The notes under the pieces were generated by a model. The model was not told the origin of the DNA, searched no databases, and worked only from the letters and a program-made list of their open reading frames with translations. Below, in pieces: positions 28,172 to 36,018 of a DNA stretch of 64,000 nt. The DNA is from Chryseobacterium gleum (GTDB lineage Bacteria > Bacteroidota > Bacteroidia > Flavobacteriales_F > PHOS-HE28), in the NCBI GenBank assembly GCA_945872795.1, contig CAMCAZ010000003.1, forward strand, positions 47,989 to 111,988. The letters run 5' to 3'. Within the stretch, counting starts at the first letter, position 1, and each line of letters begins with the position of its first letter. The translations under genes were made by a program, and so were the position numbers.

Positions 28172-28216
28172 AAAAGGAGGGCCCCGGAAAACACTCCGAA
28201 CCGGGACCCTCCAAAA
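28172..28216 (-). terminator. recA terminator
   Basis: A 12-bp stem with one wobble (GGAGGGTCCCGG / CCGGGGCCCTCC on the minus strand) is followed by TTTT. It begins 18 bases after the recA stop. Confidence 0.8.
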
Positions 28217-28233
28217 GTAGCGGGTGAGTTGAC

Positions 28234-29253
28234 TCAGGCCAGAACCGGTAATTCGCTCTTGGCCACCGCTTCCTTGATCTTCTTCTCCAGCTCCTCGCAG
28301 AGCTCGGCATTGTCATCGAGCAGCTGGCGCACCGCGTCACGTCCCTGCCCAAGCTTGTTATCCTCGTAGCTGAACCAGCTTCCGCTCTTCTTGACGATGC
28401 CCAGCTCGACACCCATATCGATGATCTCGCCCGTCTTGCTGATGCCCTTGCCGAACATGATGTCGAACTCAGCCTTGCGGAACGGCGGGGCCACCTTGTT
28501 CTTCACCACCTTCACCTTGGTGCGGTTTCCGGTCACGGTCTCACCGTCCTTGATCTGGGTGGACCTGCGGATATCGAGGCGCACGCTGGCGTAGAACTTC
28601 AGGGCGTTACCACCGGTGGTGGTCTCGGGATTGCCGAACATCACACCGATCTTCTCGCGCAACTGGTTGATGAAGATGCAGCAGCAACCGGTCTTGCTGA
28701 TGGTGCCGGTGAGCTTGCGCAAGGCCTTGCTCATCAGGCGGGCATGCATGCCCACGGCGCTGTCGCCCATCTCCCCTTCCAGTTCGGCGCGGGGCGTCAG
28801 TGCCGCCACGCTATCGACCACCAGGATATCGATGGCACCGGAACGGATGAGGTTGTCGGCGATCTCCAAGGCCTGCTCGCCGTTGTCAGGCTGGCTGATG
28901 AGCAGGTTCTCGGTGTCCACGCCCAGGCTTTCGGCATAGGCGCGATCGAAGGCGTGCTCCGCATCGATGATCGCTGCGATGCCACCACGGCGCTGGCATT
29001 CCGCGATGGCGTGGATGGCCAGGGTGGTCTTACCGGATGACTCGGGACCGTAGATCTCCACGACCCGTCCTTTGGGATAGCCCCCTACACCGAGGGCAAG
29101 GTCCAGCCCGATGGAACCGGTCGGAATGACCTCCACCTGTTCAATGGCGTCGTCGCCCATGCGCATGATGGCCCCCTTTCCGAAGGTCTTCTCCATCTTG
29201 TCCATCGTGAGCTGAAGCGCCTTCAGCTTGTCCTTATTGATCTCTGCGGCCAT
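28234..29253 (-). CDS. recA: Recombinase RecA
   Basis: This 339-residue strand-exchange protein has Walker [10 protein letters not shown] (about residues 67-75), the mid-protein [21 protein letters not shown] segment split over the L2 loop, and an acidic helical C-terminus. It coats single-stranded DNA for homologous repair and prompts the SOS response. It lies 26 bases downstream of bcp, without terminator, so co-transcription is likely. I see no obvious LexA box, but such boxes are poorly known in this phylum. Confidence 0.97.
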   Translation of the reverse strand: MAAEINKDKLKALQLTMDKMEKTFGKGAIMRMGDDAIEQVEVIPTGSIGLDLALGVGGYPKGRVVEIYGPESSGKTTLAIHAIAECQRRGGIAAIIDAEHAFDRAYAESLGVDTENLLISQPDNGEQALEIADNLIRSGAIDILVVDSVAALTPRAELEGEMGDSAVGMHARLMSKALRKLTGTISKTGCCCIFINQLREKIGVMFGNPETTTGGNALKFYASVRLDIRRSTQIKDGETVTGNRTKVKVVKNKVAPPFRKAEFDIMFGKGISKTGEIIDMGVELGIVKKSGSWFSYEDNKLGQGRDAVRQLLDDNAELCEELEKKIKEAVAKSELPVLA

Positions 29254-29279
29254 GGTATCGTGTGGTTGAAGTTACGTGT

Positions 29280-29765
29280 TCAGTGGGTCAAAGGTGGTGC
29301 GATCGTCACCTGGTCACCCAGCACCTGTGCGGCATGGTCCTTCGTTCGGACGTCCGCGATGACCCGTTCGATGTACCCCTTCTCATCGATGAGGAAGGTG
29401 GTGCGCAGAATGCCCTCATAGTCGCGCCCCATGAATTTCTTTCGACCCCATACCCCGTAGGCATTGGCCACGGACCGATCCGTGTCGGCCAGCAGACGGA
29501 ACGGGAGACCATACTTCGTCGCGAACTTCTTATGCTTCGCCACCGTGTCCGGACTCACGCCGATCACACTATAGCCGGCCTTAAGAAGGTCCTCGTGCGC
29601 ATCACGCAGGTTGCACGCTTCCGTGGTGCAGCCCGGGGTATCGTCCTTGGGATAGAAATAGAGCAGCACCTTGCCACCCAGGTGATCCTTCAGGTCGACC
29701 GGGAGGCCGTCCTGATCGACTCCGGAAAATGCCGGGGCCATATCACCTGTGTTGAGCGTGCTCAT
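29280..29765 (-). CDS. bcp: Thioredoxin-dependent peroxiredoxin (Bcp/PrxQ)
   Basis: This 161-residue peroxidase has the peroxidatic Cys46 in PGCTTEAC and a resolving Cys51 five residues later, the PrxQ alpha2 layout. It reduces hydroperoxides using thioredoxin. ATG 29765 gives the normal family length; the longer frame adds 38 residues of a different composition. It lies directly upstream of recA. Confidence 0.95.
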   Translation of the reverse strand: MSTLNTGDMAPAFSGVDQDGLPVDLKDHLGGKVLLYFYPKDDTPGCTTEACNLRDAHEDLLKAGYSVIGVSPDTVAKHKKFATKYGLPFRLLADTDRSVANAYGVWGRKKFMGRDYEGILRTTFLIDEKGYIERVIADVRTKDHAAQVLGDQVTIAPPLTH

Positions 29766-30078
29766 GCTGATCCGATGCGCTGACATTATTTTCGTCAACA
29801 ACATGACGCACAAATAAGCACAGCGGTTCGGGATCGGCAAATTTCCTGGCAAAAAAAGTTTTGAACAGGTACGGACCACCTCGACCCTGAGCCTTCGACC
29901 ACGTGCCGCCAGAACACCTGATGTAAGAGTCGATCATGTCGACCAATGATTAAATATCTTCGACAAGCACTTGACAGTCGAAGTGCAACGACCCTAGATT
30001 CGCCGAACTCTTTGCGCCGGATCGCTCTTCAGACCCCTGCCTTTGGACACTTGCTCGGACGACCAACCGAACAAGCAC

Positions 30079-30276
30079 ATGCGATCCCCCTTCCTGAATG
30101 AGAGGTCCCTGGAAACGGCACCTCGCCCCTTCTCCAGTATCGCCCATGACCGCGAACTGATCGGCCTTTGCCTGATCCTGGCCCTGGTCGTCGCTGGTCA
30201 CCTCCTGCCCGAACAGAACCTCCCAAGCGCTCAGCACGAGCCTTCACGAGCCACTTTGACCATGATACAACCCTGA
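30079..30276 (+). other. Short ORF with signal-like hydrophobic segment, probably the 5' part of a broken gene
   Basis: Sixty-five codons from ATG 30079 include a hydrophobic stretch (ELIGLCLILALVVAGHL) that looks like a signal or anchor. It stops at TGA 30274-30276. A T9SS tail in another frame overlaps and continues (30168-30593), so one shift between about 30200 and 30270 would join them. A TGCCTTTG box lies at 30038-30045. Confidence 0.4.
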
Positions 30277-30593
30277 ACCCGCGCCGCGCCCCCCTCCTCT
30301 CACCGTGGAACACGGACAAGGATGGCGATGGTGGCATGAAGGCATCGGTATCTCCCGATCCGTTCCGGAACGACACGCACATCGACTTCACAGCGCCTGT
30401 GGCGGGTGATGCGGTGGTGGAGGTCTACGACATGCAGGGACGCCGCATTGCGGACCTGTACCGTGGCGTGGTGGCGAAGGACCAAGCGTTGCGTCTGAAC
30501 TTCCGACCCGTGGAGAACGGAGGCAGCACCTTCCTCTATCGCATCCTCCTGAACGGTGAGGAGGTAAAGGGTCGCATGCTGTATCAGCCCTAG
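30168..30593 (+). CDS. T9SS sorting-domain fragment, probably frameshifted
   Basis: The convincing part is the last about 85 residues (from 30336), with the PDPFRNDTHIDF start, VVEVYDMQGRRIADL and SGSTFL-like GGSTFLYRILLNGEEVKGR end, a standard type A sorting domain. No cargo domain precedes it in this frame; the upstream codons are Pro/Arg-rich and unlike a signal peptide. A signal-like segment lies in the other frame at 30079-30276. The gene may be broken, or a sequencing or assembly error may have split a small secreted protein of about 165 residues. Confidence 0.55.
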   Translation: MPDPGPGRRWSPPARTEPPKRSARAFTSHFDHDTTLNPRRAPLLSPWNTDKDGDGGMKASVSPDPFRNDTHIDFTAPVAGDAVVEVYDMQGRRIADLYRGVVAKDQALRLNFRPVENGGSTFLYRILLNGEEVKGRMLYQP

Positions 30594-30618
30594 GTCGGAA
30601 CACGACCGGCAGAATGAT

Positions 30619-30646
30619 GAAGCCCCCGCCCCACGGCGGGGGCTTC
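30619..30646 (+). terminator. Terminator after the T9SS-tail gene
   Basis: A perfect 12-bp stem (GAAGCCCCCGCC / GGCGGGGGCTTC) with a 4-base loop is followed by TCCTTT. Confidence 0.8.
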
Positions 30647-30661
30647 TCCTTTCCATGAGGC

Positions 30662-30669
30662 TAACTTCG
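30662..30669 (+). promoter_or_regulatory. Possible -7 box of rarA
   Basis: TAACTTCG, the same octamer as in the clpC promoter, lies 17 bases before the rarA ATG. The -33 element is not clear. Confidence 0.4.
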
Positions 30670-30686
30670 CGGGCCCCGAAGACCCG

Positions 30687-31964
30687 ATGGAACAGTACCA
30701 GCCGCTTGCCGAACGTATGCGTCCGAAGACCTTGGACGAGGTGGTCGGCCAGCAGCACCTGATCGGTCCGAACGGCGTGCTTCGCAAAGCACTGGCCGGG
30801 GGCATGTTGCCCAGCATGATCTTGTGGGGGCCACCGGGGGTGGGCAAGACCACGCTGGCCCGGCTCATCGCCCAGGACCTGAAGCGCCCCTTCCACACTT
30901 TGAGCGCCATCAGCAGTGGTGTGAAGGATGTGCGGGAGGTGATCGAACAGGCCGGCGGCAGCGGGCTGTTCTCCCGCAGCGCGGTGCTCTTCATCGACGA
31001 GATCCACCGGTTCAGCAAAGCCCAGCAGGACAGCCTGTTGGGTGCCGTGGAGAAGGGCACCATCACCCTGATCGGGGCCACCACGGAGAACCCGAGCTTC
31101 GAGGTGATCGGCGCCTTGCTCTCCCGCTGCCAGGTCTACACCCTAAACCCGCTGACCGAGGAGGAACTGCGCGGGTTGCTGGAACGGGCCATGGTGGAGG
31201 ACGAGCAACTGCGCACCCGATCGATCACCCTGAGCGCAACCGATGCCCTGATGCGCGCCAGCGGTGGGGATGCGCGCCGCCTGCTGAACACCTTCGAGCT
31301 GTGCGTGAAGGCCAGTGCCGATGAGGCGGTGATCATCACGGACGACCTGGTGATGGCGGTGGTGCAGACCAATGCCGCCCGCTACGACAAGCAGGGAGAG
31401 CAGCATTACGATATCGTCAGCGCCTTCATCAAGAGCATCCGGGGAAGCGACCCGAACGCGGCCGTGTACTGGCTGGCGCGGATGGTCGAAGGTGGTGAGG
31501 ATGCCCAGTTCATCGCTCGTCGCATGGTGATCCTGAGCAGTGAGGATATCGGCAACGCGAACCCGAACGCCCTGCTGATGGCCACCACGGCCATGCAGGC
31601 CGCCCAGATGATCGGCTGGCCGGAAAGCCGCATCATCCTGAGCCAGTGCGCCATCTACCTGGCCTGCTCCCCGAAGAGCAACGCGAGCTACGTGGCCATC
31701 GGGGAAGCGCAGGCCTTGGTGAAGACGACCGGTGATCTTCCGGTGCCGATCCATCTGCGGAACGCCCCCACCAAACTGATGAAGGACATCGGCTACGGGA
31801 AGGACTATCGCTACAGCCACGAGGGGCAGGGCAATTTCATCGAGCAGGAGTTCCTACCCACGGCGATCGCCGGCACCTCACTGTACAAGCCCGGGGCGAA
31901 CCCGAAGGAACGCGAACATGCCGAACTGCTGCTACGGCTGTGGAAGGGGAAATACCCCAGCTGA
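30687..31964 (+). CDS. rarA: Replication-associated recombination protein A (AAA ATPase)
   Basis: This 425-residue clamp-loader-like AAA+ ATPase has Walker A GPPGVGKTT (about 48-56), Walker B LFIDEIHRF near residue 101, and the sensor segment IGATTENPSFEV. The C-terminal MgsA/WRNIP1 tetramerisation domain includes AVYWLARMVEGGEDAQFIARR. It acts at stalled replication forks. The gene is convergent with the membrane protein at 31979, separated by 14 bases. Confidence 0.94.
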   Translation: MEQYQPLAERMRPKTLDEVVGQQHLIGPNGVLRKALAGGMLPSMILWGPPGVGKTTLARLIAQDLKRPFHTLSAISSGVKDVREVIEQAGGSGLFSRSAVLFIDEIHRFSKAQQDSLLGAVEKGTITLIGATTENPSFEVIGALLSRCQVYTLNPLTEEELRGLLERAMVEDEQLRTRSITLSATDALMRASGGDARRLLNTFELCVKASADEAVIITDDLVMAVVQTNAARYDKQGEQHYDIVSAFIKSIRGSDPNAAVYWLARMVEGGEDAQFIARRMVILSSEDIGNANPNALLMATTAMQAAQMIGWPESRIILSQCAIYLACSPKSNASYVAIGEAQALVKTTGDLPVPIHLRNAPTKLMKDIGYGKDYRYSHEGQGNFIEQEFLPTAIAGTSLYKPGANPKEREHAELLLRLWKGKYPS

Positions 31965-31986
31965 GCCGGGACCCGGGTTCAGCTGG
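31957..31986. terminator. Hairpin spanning the stops of two convergent genes
   Basis: CCAGCTGA / TCAGCTGG flanks a GC-rich core and covers both the rarA stop and the stop of the gene at 31979. It could terminate in both directions, but no T-run follows. Confidence 0.45.
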
Positions 31987-32425
31987 CGCGCTCCTGCTCC
32001 AGAAAGCTCTTATGCATGTCGTAGATGATGCCCAGGCTCACCGCCAGGCCACCCATCCCCTGTTCGATCATCTGCCAGAGTATATCGGCCACCACGTGCA
32101 TCATGCCGTGTTTGGTGAAGGTCATGCCCAGGACGAAAATGACGAGGTAGACCACGAAACCCACCACGGCACCACCCAGGAAGGACGTGAAGGGAAAGGC
32201 CACCTTGAGGGAGATCAATTCGTACGCGATCGCTTTGTGCAGACCGATGGTCAGGCATAGACCAAGAACCAGGTAGACGATACCGGCGAGCACGAAGTAG
32301 AGCGTCTTGGGGACGCGCAACTCCTCCAGGTCCGTCAGGGCGACCCCATGCCAGAGATACGAAAGCCCGAACATGACGACGCTTGACGCAAGCCAGGGCA
32401 GCAGGATATGACGGCTCGATAGCAT
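31979..32425 (-). CDS. Hypothetical membrane protein, four helices
   Basis: This 148-residue protein has four hydrophobic stretches (about 8-25, 42-62, 72-100, 118-135) with short polar loops. The second half contains GGAVVGFVVYLVIFVLGMTF. It looks like a small integral inner-membrane protein of the DUF1761 general type, but I cannot place it firmly. A TACATTTG -7 box lies 26 bases upstream. The upstream 94 bases are shared with the divergent lipoprotein. Confidence 0.7.
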   Translation of the reverse strand: MLSSRHILLPWLASSVVMFGLSYLWHGVALTDLEELRVPKTLYFVLAGIVYLVLGLCLTIGLHKAIAYELISLKVAFPFTSFLGGAVVGFVVYLVIFVLGMTFTKHGMMHVVADILWQMIEQGMGGLAVSLGIIYDMHKSFLEQERAS

Positions 32426-32450
32426 TTCAAGAACAACGCTCTCCGGTGGA

Positions 32451-32458
32451 CAAATGTA
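32451..32458 (-). promoter_or_regulatory. Possible -7 box of the membrane-protein gene
   Basis: The minus strand reads TACATTTG, an exact TAnnTTTG. No TTG occurs at the normal distance. Confidence 0.4.
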
Positions 32459-32519
32459 GCGCTACCCGACAGAATGGAAACATGACGAAAGCCAAAGCGA
32501 ACGTAATTTGCCCTCTCCT

Positions 32520-34127
32520 ATGAAGAACGTAGCCCCCCCGGTCCGGGTTGCCTTGCTGCTCTGTCCTTTTTTAGTGCTCACGGGCTGCCGAAAGGATGAT
32601 ACGCCGAGCCGTTGGGACATTGATGCCCTGGCCCCCCTCGTCACCACATCGTTCAGCATACGCGACCTGCTGGCGGACAGCCTCCTGGTCACTGCAGCGG
32701 ACGGGGGGCTCACCTTGGTCTATTCCAGCGAACTCTTCTCGGTGGACCTCGATTCCGTGCTGAGCGCACCGGACACCAATTTCTTCTACCGCTACGCCCT
32801 GCCGACCCCCGGACCACTGATGTTCCCTCCGGGCCTGGAGATCCTGAACATCAACGACGTATCCCGCTTCGAGATCGATGGGGTATCGTTGAGCTACCTG
32901 GAGCTCCGCGAAGGGCAGCTCTCCATCGATACCCGGAACATGGTGGCCAGCACGATCCTGGGCAGCTTCGAACTGCAAGGCGTCACCTTCCCCGATGGCC
33001 CCGCCTTGGTGACGACCAGTGTGGGTCCGGGCAGTCCGGCCTCTCCGGCCACCAGCAGCACCTCGCGCAACCTGGCCGGGAGCCGTTTCGACCTGCGTGG
33101 TCCGGAGTTCAACAGCGTGAACACGGTGACCTCCCTGATCTCCACGCGGCTCGACCCGAACGGCAGCGGTGCGGAGGTCACCGACCAGGACAGCGTGATC
33201 ATCGACGTGCGCTACTCCGGTCTGGTGCCGCAGTACGCCAAGGGCTTCTTCGGCCAGCGCGTGGTGGACCCCGAACAGGAGACCACCGGATTGGACCTGT
33301 TCAACAACATCATCAGCGGATCACTGGATGTGGACCAGGTGACCCTGCGGCTGCGGGTGGAGAACGGCATCGGCATGGACATCCAGATCGCGCTGGACCA
33401 GTTCCAGGCGGTGAACACGCGGACCGGTGCGACCGTGGACCTCACCCATTCCATCCTCAACGGCCCCATCAACCTGAACCGCGCACTGGACCAGGGCAAC
33501 GGACCCTTGCCCAGCTTCTACGAGAACATCCTGGACAACTCGGACAGCAACATCGATGAATTCCTGGAGGTGCTGCCCGATGAGGTGCGCTACGACATCG
33601 AACTGCGCCTGAACCCTTTGGGGGATATCAGCAATGGCAACGATTTCCTTTACTATGAAAGCCGCTTGCGGGCCGATCTGGAACTGGAGGTGCCCTTGAA
33701 CATCATCGCCAGCGACCTGACCCTGGAGAGCCTGGTGACCCCGACCCTTCCCGGTACAGCGGAGGGGCATGGCCTACAGAGCGGTGAGCTGATGCTCTTC
33801 GGCTCCAACGGCTTCCCTTTCTCCGCGCGGTTGGAACTGGCCATCGTGGACGGGAACGGCGAGGTATTGAGCAGCATCCCCGTGAACGGTGTGCTGGCTC
33901 CCGGCATCCTGGGACCCGACCGAACGGTGATCGCTTCCGTGGACTCACGCACCAGCGCGTGGATCAGCGCCGGGCAGATGGACCTGCTGTACGGTGGGAA
34001 CAAACTCCGGGTGCGGGCGGCCTTCAACACATCGGACCAACTGGAGCACCTGCGCATACTGGAGCGCTACCGATTGGACCTGCAGATAACGGCCCGGGCC
34101 AACTACGTGGTGAACGGCGATGAATAG
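32520..34127 (+). CDS. Large lipoprotein of unknown function
   Basis: This 535-residue protein has a lipoprotein signal (VLTGC, Cys about 21). The remainder is strand-rich and repetitive in style, with segments such as VTLRLRVENGIGMDIQIALD and an AFSARLELAIVDG-like FSARLELAIVDGNGEV. It resembles Bacteroidota outer-membrane lipoproteins that are built of beta-sandwich domains. I do not recognise a catalytic motif. Its end overlaps the next gene by 8 bases, so a barrel partner is likely. Confidence 0.75.
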   Translation: MKNVAPPVRVALLLCPFLVLTGCRKDDTPSRWDIDALAPLVTTSFSIRDLLADSLLVTAADGGLTLVYSSELFSVDLDSVLSAPDTNFFYRYALPTPGPLMFPPGLEILNINDVSRFEIDGVSLSYLELREGQLSIDTRNMVASTILGSFELQGVTFPDGPALVTTSVGPGSPASPATSSTSRNLAGSRFDLRGPEFNSVNTVTSLISTRLDPNGSGAEVTDQDSVIIDVRYSGLVPQYAKGFFGQRVVDPEQETTGLDLFNNIISGSLDVDQVTLRLRVENGIGMDIQIALDQFQAVNTRTGATVDLTHSILNGPINLNRALDQGNGPLPSFYENILDNSDSNIDEFLEVLPDEVRYDIELRLNPLGDISNGNDFLYYESRLRADLELEVPLNIIASDLTLESLVTPTLPGTAEGHGLQSGELMLFGSNGFPFSARLELAIVDGNGEVLSSIPVNGVLAPGILGPDRTVIASVDSRTSAWISAGQMDLLYGGNKLRVRAAFNTSDQLEHLRILERYRLDLQITARANYVVNGDE

Positions 34128-35367
34128 GCTGCTGACCATCCTCTTCCTGGTCATCGTCGCGGATGTCCGGGCGCAATGGACCATGCTGCCGCTGGACAGT
34201 GTGGTGGACGGCCCGAACACTTGGTCGCACCGCATCACCGTCGAGGGCACCTATCTGTACAACAGCAACACCATCTACAACGAGCTGCCTGCCAGCCTGT
34301 TGGTCGGCGAGGACTTGGACCGGGACCTTCGCCAACGGACCGCCGACGCCTTGGTGGCCAAGGAACGTGCGGTGATCGGCAGCGAACTGACGGGCCGCAT
34401 CACCTGGACCGGTGCCCGTGGAGATAGTGGACTTGCCCGCTTGCGGCCCATCGTTTCCTTCGCCCACCAGGAATACACCGGCGCGCGGATCACCCCGGAC
34501 CTGTACGACCTCGTCTTCTTCGGCAACGCCCGCTTTGAAGGTGGCACCGCGAACCTGGCCCCCTCGGGGTATGAACAGGTGCGCTACCAGACCCTGGGCG
34601 GTGGGGTGGCCGATACGCGCTCCCGCTCCTTTGTCCGCCTGGACCTCGTGCTGGGACAGTCCTACGCGGCTGCGGATATCCGTTGGGCGGACCTGTACAC
34701 GGCCACCGATGGGCGCCTGCTCCGCTCGTCCATCGCCGGCACCTTCCACAGCAGCGATACCGCAGGAAATGAATGGGGGCGGAACAACGGCATGGGGGCC
34801 GCGCTCACCGGGCGCTGGGAGGCCCGCATCCGCGCTGCCGCGCGACCCACCTGCGTCTCGCTATCGGTCGAGGACCTGGGTTTCCTCACCTGGAACGACC
34901 GGGCGGTGCAGTTGCAGAAGGATACCATCGTCCGCTACGAGGGCCTTGCCGTGGAGAACATCCTGGACCTGGACCAGCTCATTCTGGGTGAGGACCAGTT
35001 GCTGGACACCTTCGGGATCACCTTTGATGCCGGGTCCTTCACCACGGTGCTGCCCTTTCGCGTGGGCGCGGAGATCCGTTCACACATCAGCGATCGATGG
35101 CATGTTGGTCTGGCGGCGCAGTACCAGCATCTCCCCTATTACATCCCGCAGGTCACCGCCTCGGTGGCACGCCGCAGTGGCGAGCGTCTGCTTTGGGGTG
35201 GAAGCCTGAGCTATGGCGGATACGGCGGCCTGCTCGTGGGCCTTGGCGGACGCTACCGCTTCAGCGATCACTTCACCTTGGAGGCCTCCCTGCCGCAGGT
35301 CATCGGTCTTACGCTGGGGCGGTCCCGTGGAGTGGGTGCGCTCCTTTCCGCGCAGCTCAGCTTCTAG
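34120..35367 (+). CDS. Outer-membrane beta-barrel protein, DUF5723-like
   Basis: This 415-residue protein has a signal peptide (cleavage near VRAQ) and long alternating-strand regions with many Gly and Tyr, including a final strand ending ALLSAQLSF with a terminal Phe. This end is typical of BAM-recognised barrels. Layout resembles the DUF5723 family of Bacteroidota. The start overlaps the lipoprotein stop by 8 bases, which implies translational coupling and a possible lipoprotein-barrel complex. Confidence 0.72.
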   Translation: MNRLLTILFLVIVADVRAQWTMLPLDSVVDGPNTWSHRITVEGTYLYNSNTIYNELPASLLVGEDLDRDLRQRTADALVAKERAVIGSELTGRITWTGARGDSGLARLRPIVSFAHQEYTGARITPDLYDLVFFGNARFEGGTANLAPSGYEQVRYQTLGGGVADTRSRSFVRLDLVLGQSYAAADIRWADLYTATDGRLLRSSIAGTFHSSDTAGNEWGRNNGMGAALTGRWEARIRAAARPTCVSLSVEDLGFLTWNDRAVQLQKDTIVRYEGLAVENILDLDQLILGEDQLLDTFGITFDAGSFTTVLPFRVGAEIRSHISDRWHVGLAAQYQHLPYYIPQVTASVARRSGERLLWGGSLSYGGYGGLLVGLGGRYRFSDHFTLEASLPQVIGLTLGRSRGVGALLSAQLSF

Positions 35368-35423
35368 GTCGGTGCCATGAGGTGCAATGACCTGCGTTGC
35401 TCAGCCTACCTGATGTCCCTGCG

Positions 35424-35750
35424 ATGAACTGGCTCCTGCTCATCGTCGCCGGGCTGTTCGAGGTGGGTTTCGCCACCTGCCTCGGCAAGGCCAAGGAGAG
35501 TTCCGGCAGCACCGCCCTGTGGTGGATGGCCGGGTTCTTTGTGTCGCTCTCCATCAGCATGTTCCTGCTCTACCACGCCACACGGACCCTGCCCATCGGC
35601 ACGGCCTACGCGGTGTGGACGGGCATCGGGGCGGTGGGCACGGTGCTCGTCGGCATCCTGCTCTTCAAGGAACCCACGGACCTCTGGCGCCTGTTCTTCC
35701 TCTTCACCCTGATCGCGTCGATCATCGGGCTGAAGATGGTCACGCGCTGA
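35424..35750 (+). CDS. SMR family transporter (SugE/Gdx-like)
   Basis: This 108-residue inner-membrane protein has four helices and the conserved coupling Glu13 (GLFEVGFA), followed by AVWTGIGAVGTVLVGILLF. The family includes quaternary-ammonium pumps and guanidinium exporters; the start pattern is closer to SugE/Gdx, but the substrate is not certain. ATG 35424 is used because a longer frame adds nine unlikely residues. It works as a dimer; no partner gene is adjacent. Confidence 0.88.
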   Translation: MNWLLLIVAGLFEVGFATCLGKAKESSGSTALWWMAGFFVSLSISMFLLYHATRTLPIGTAYAVWTGIGAVGTVLVGILLFKEPTDLWRLFFLFTLIASIIGLKMVTR

Positions 35751-35805
35751 ACCAAGAGGCCATCTGCAAGAACGGACCCCGCACCAGGCGCACATACCAT
35801 GATAG

Positions 35806-36018
35806 GTGGAGGAGGTCCGCGCCGAATTTCCGGGTGTCGAGTTCCACCGCTTGGAGGAAGTGGAGGTGGAACTGCGCGAGGGTGCCTTTCACAGCGGCCT
35901 GGCGCGGGTGGTGCGGGGCTTGGGTGTGAAGCATTACAGCACCGTCACCTCCGTCCGTCGGTTCTGCGCCCTACCCTCCTCGGTATCGTTCGTGGCCACG
36001 GGCTTGGTCTCGCCGTAG
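35806..36018 (+). other. Coding-like fragment between SMR and PorE-like genes
   Basis: The plus frame reads EEVRAEFPGVEFHRLEEVEV and then a Gly/Val-rich segment with normal amino-acid balance up to about 35940. It then runs into DNA antisense to the PorE-like gene. It may be the end of a lost gene. No start with a credible leader is visible, so I cannot call it a gene. Confidence 0.25.
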
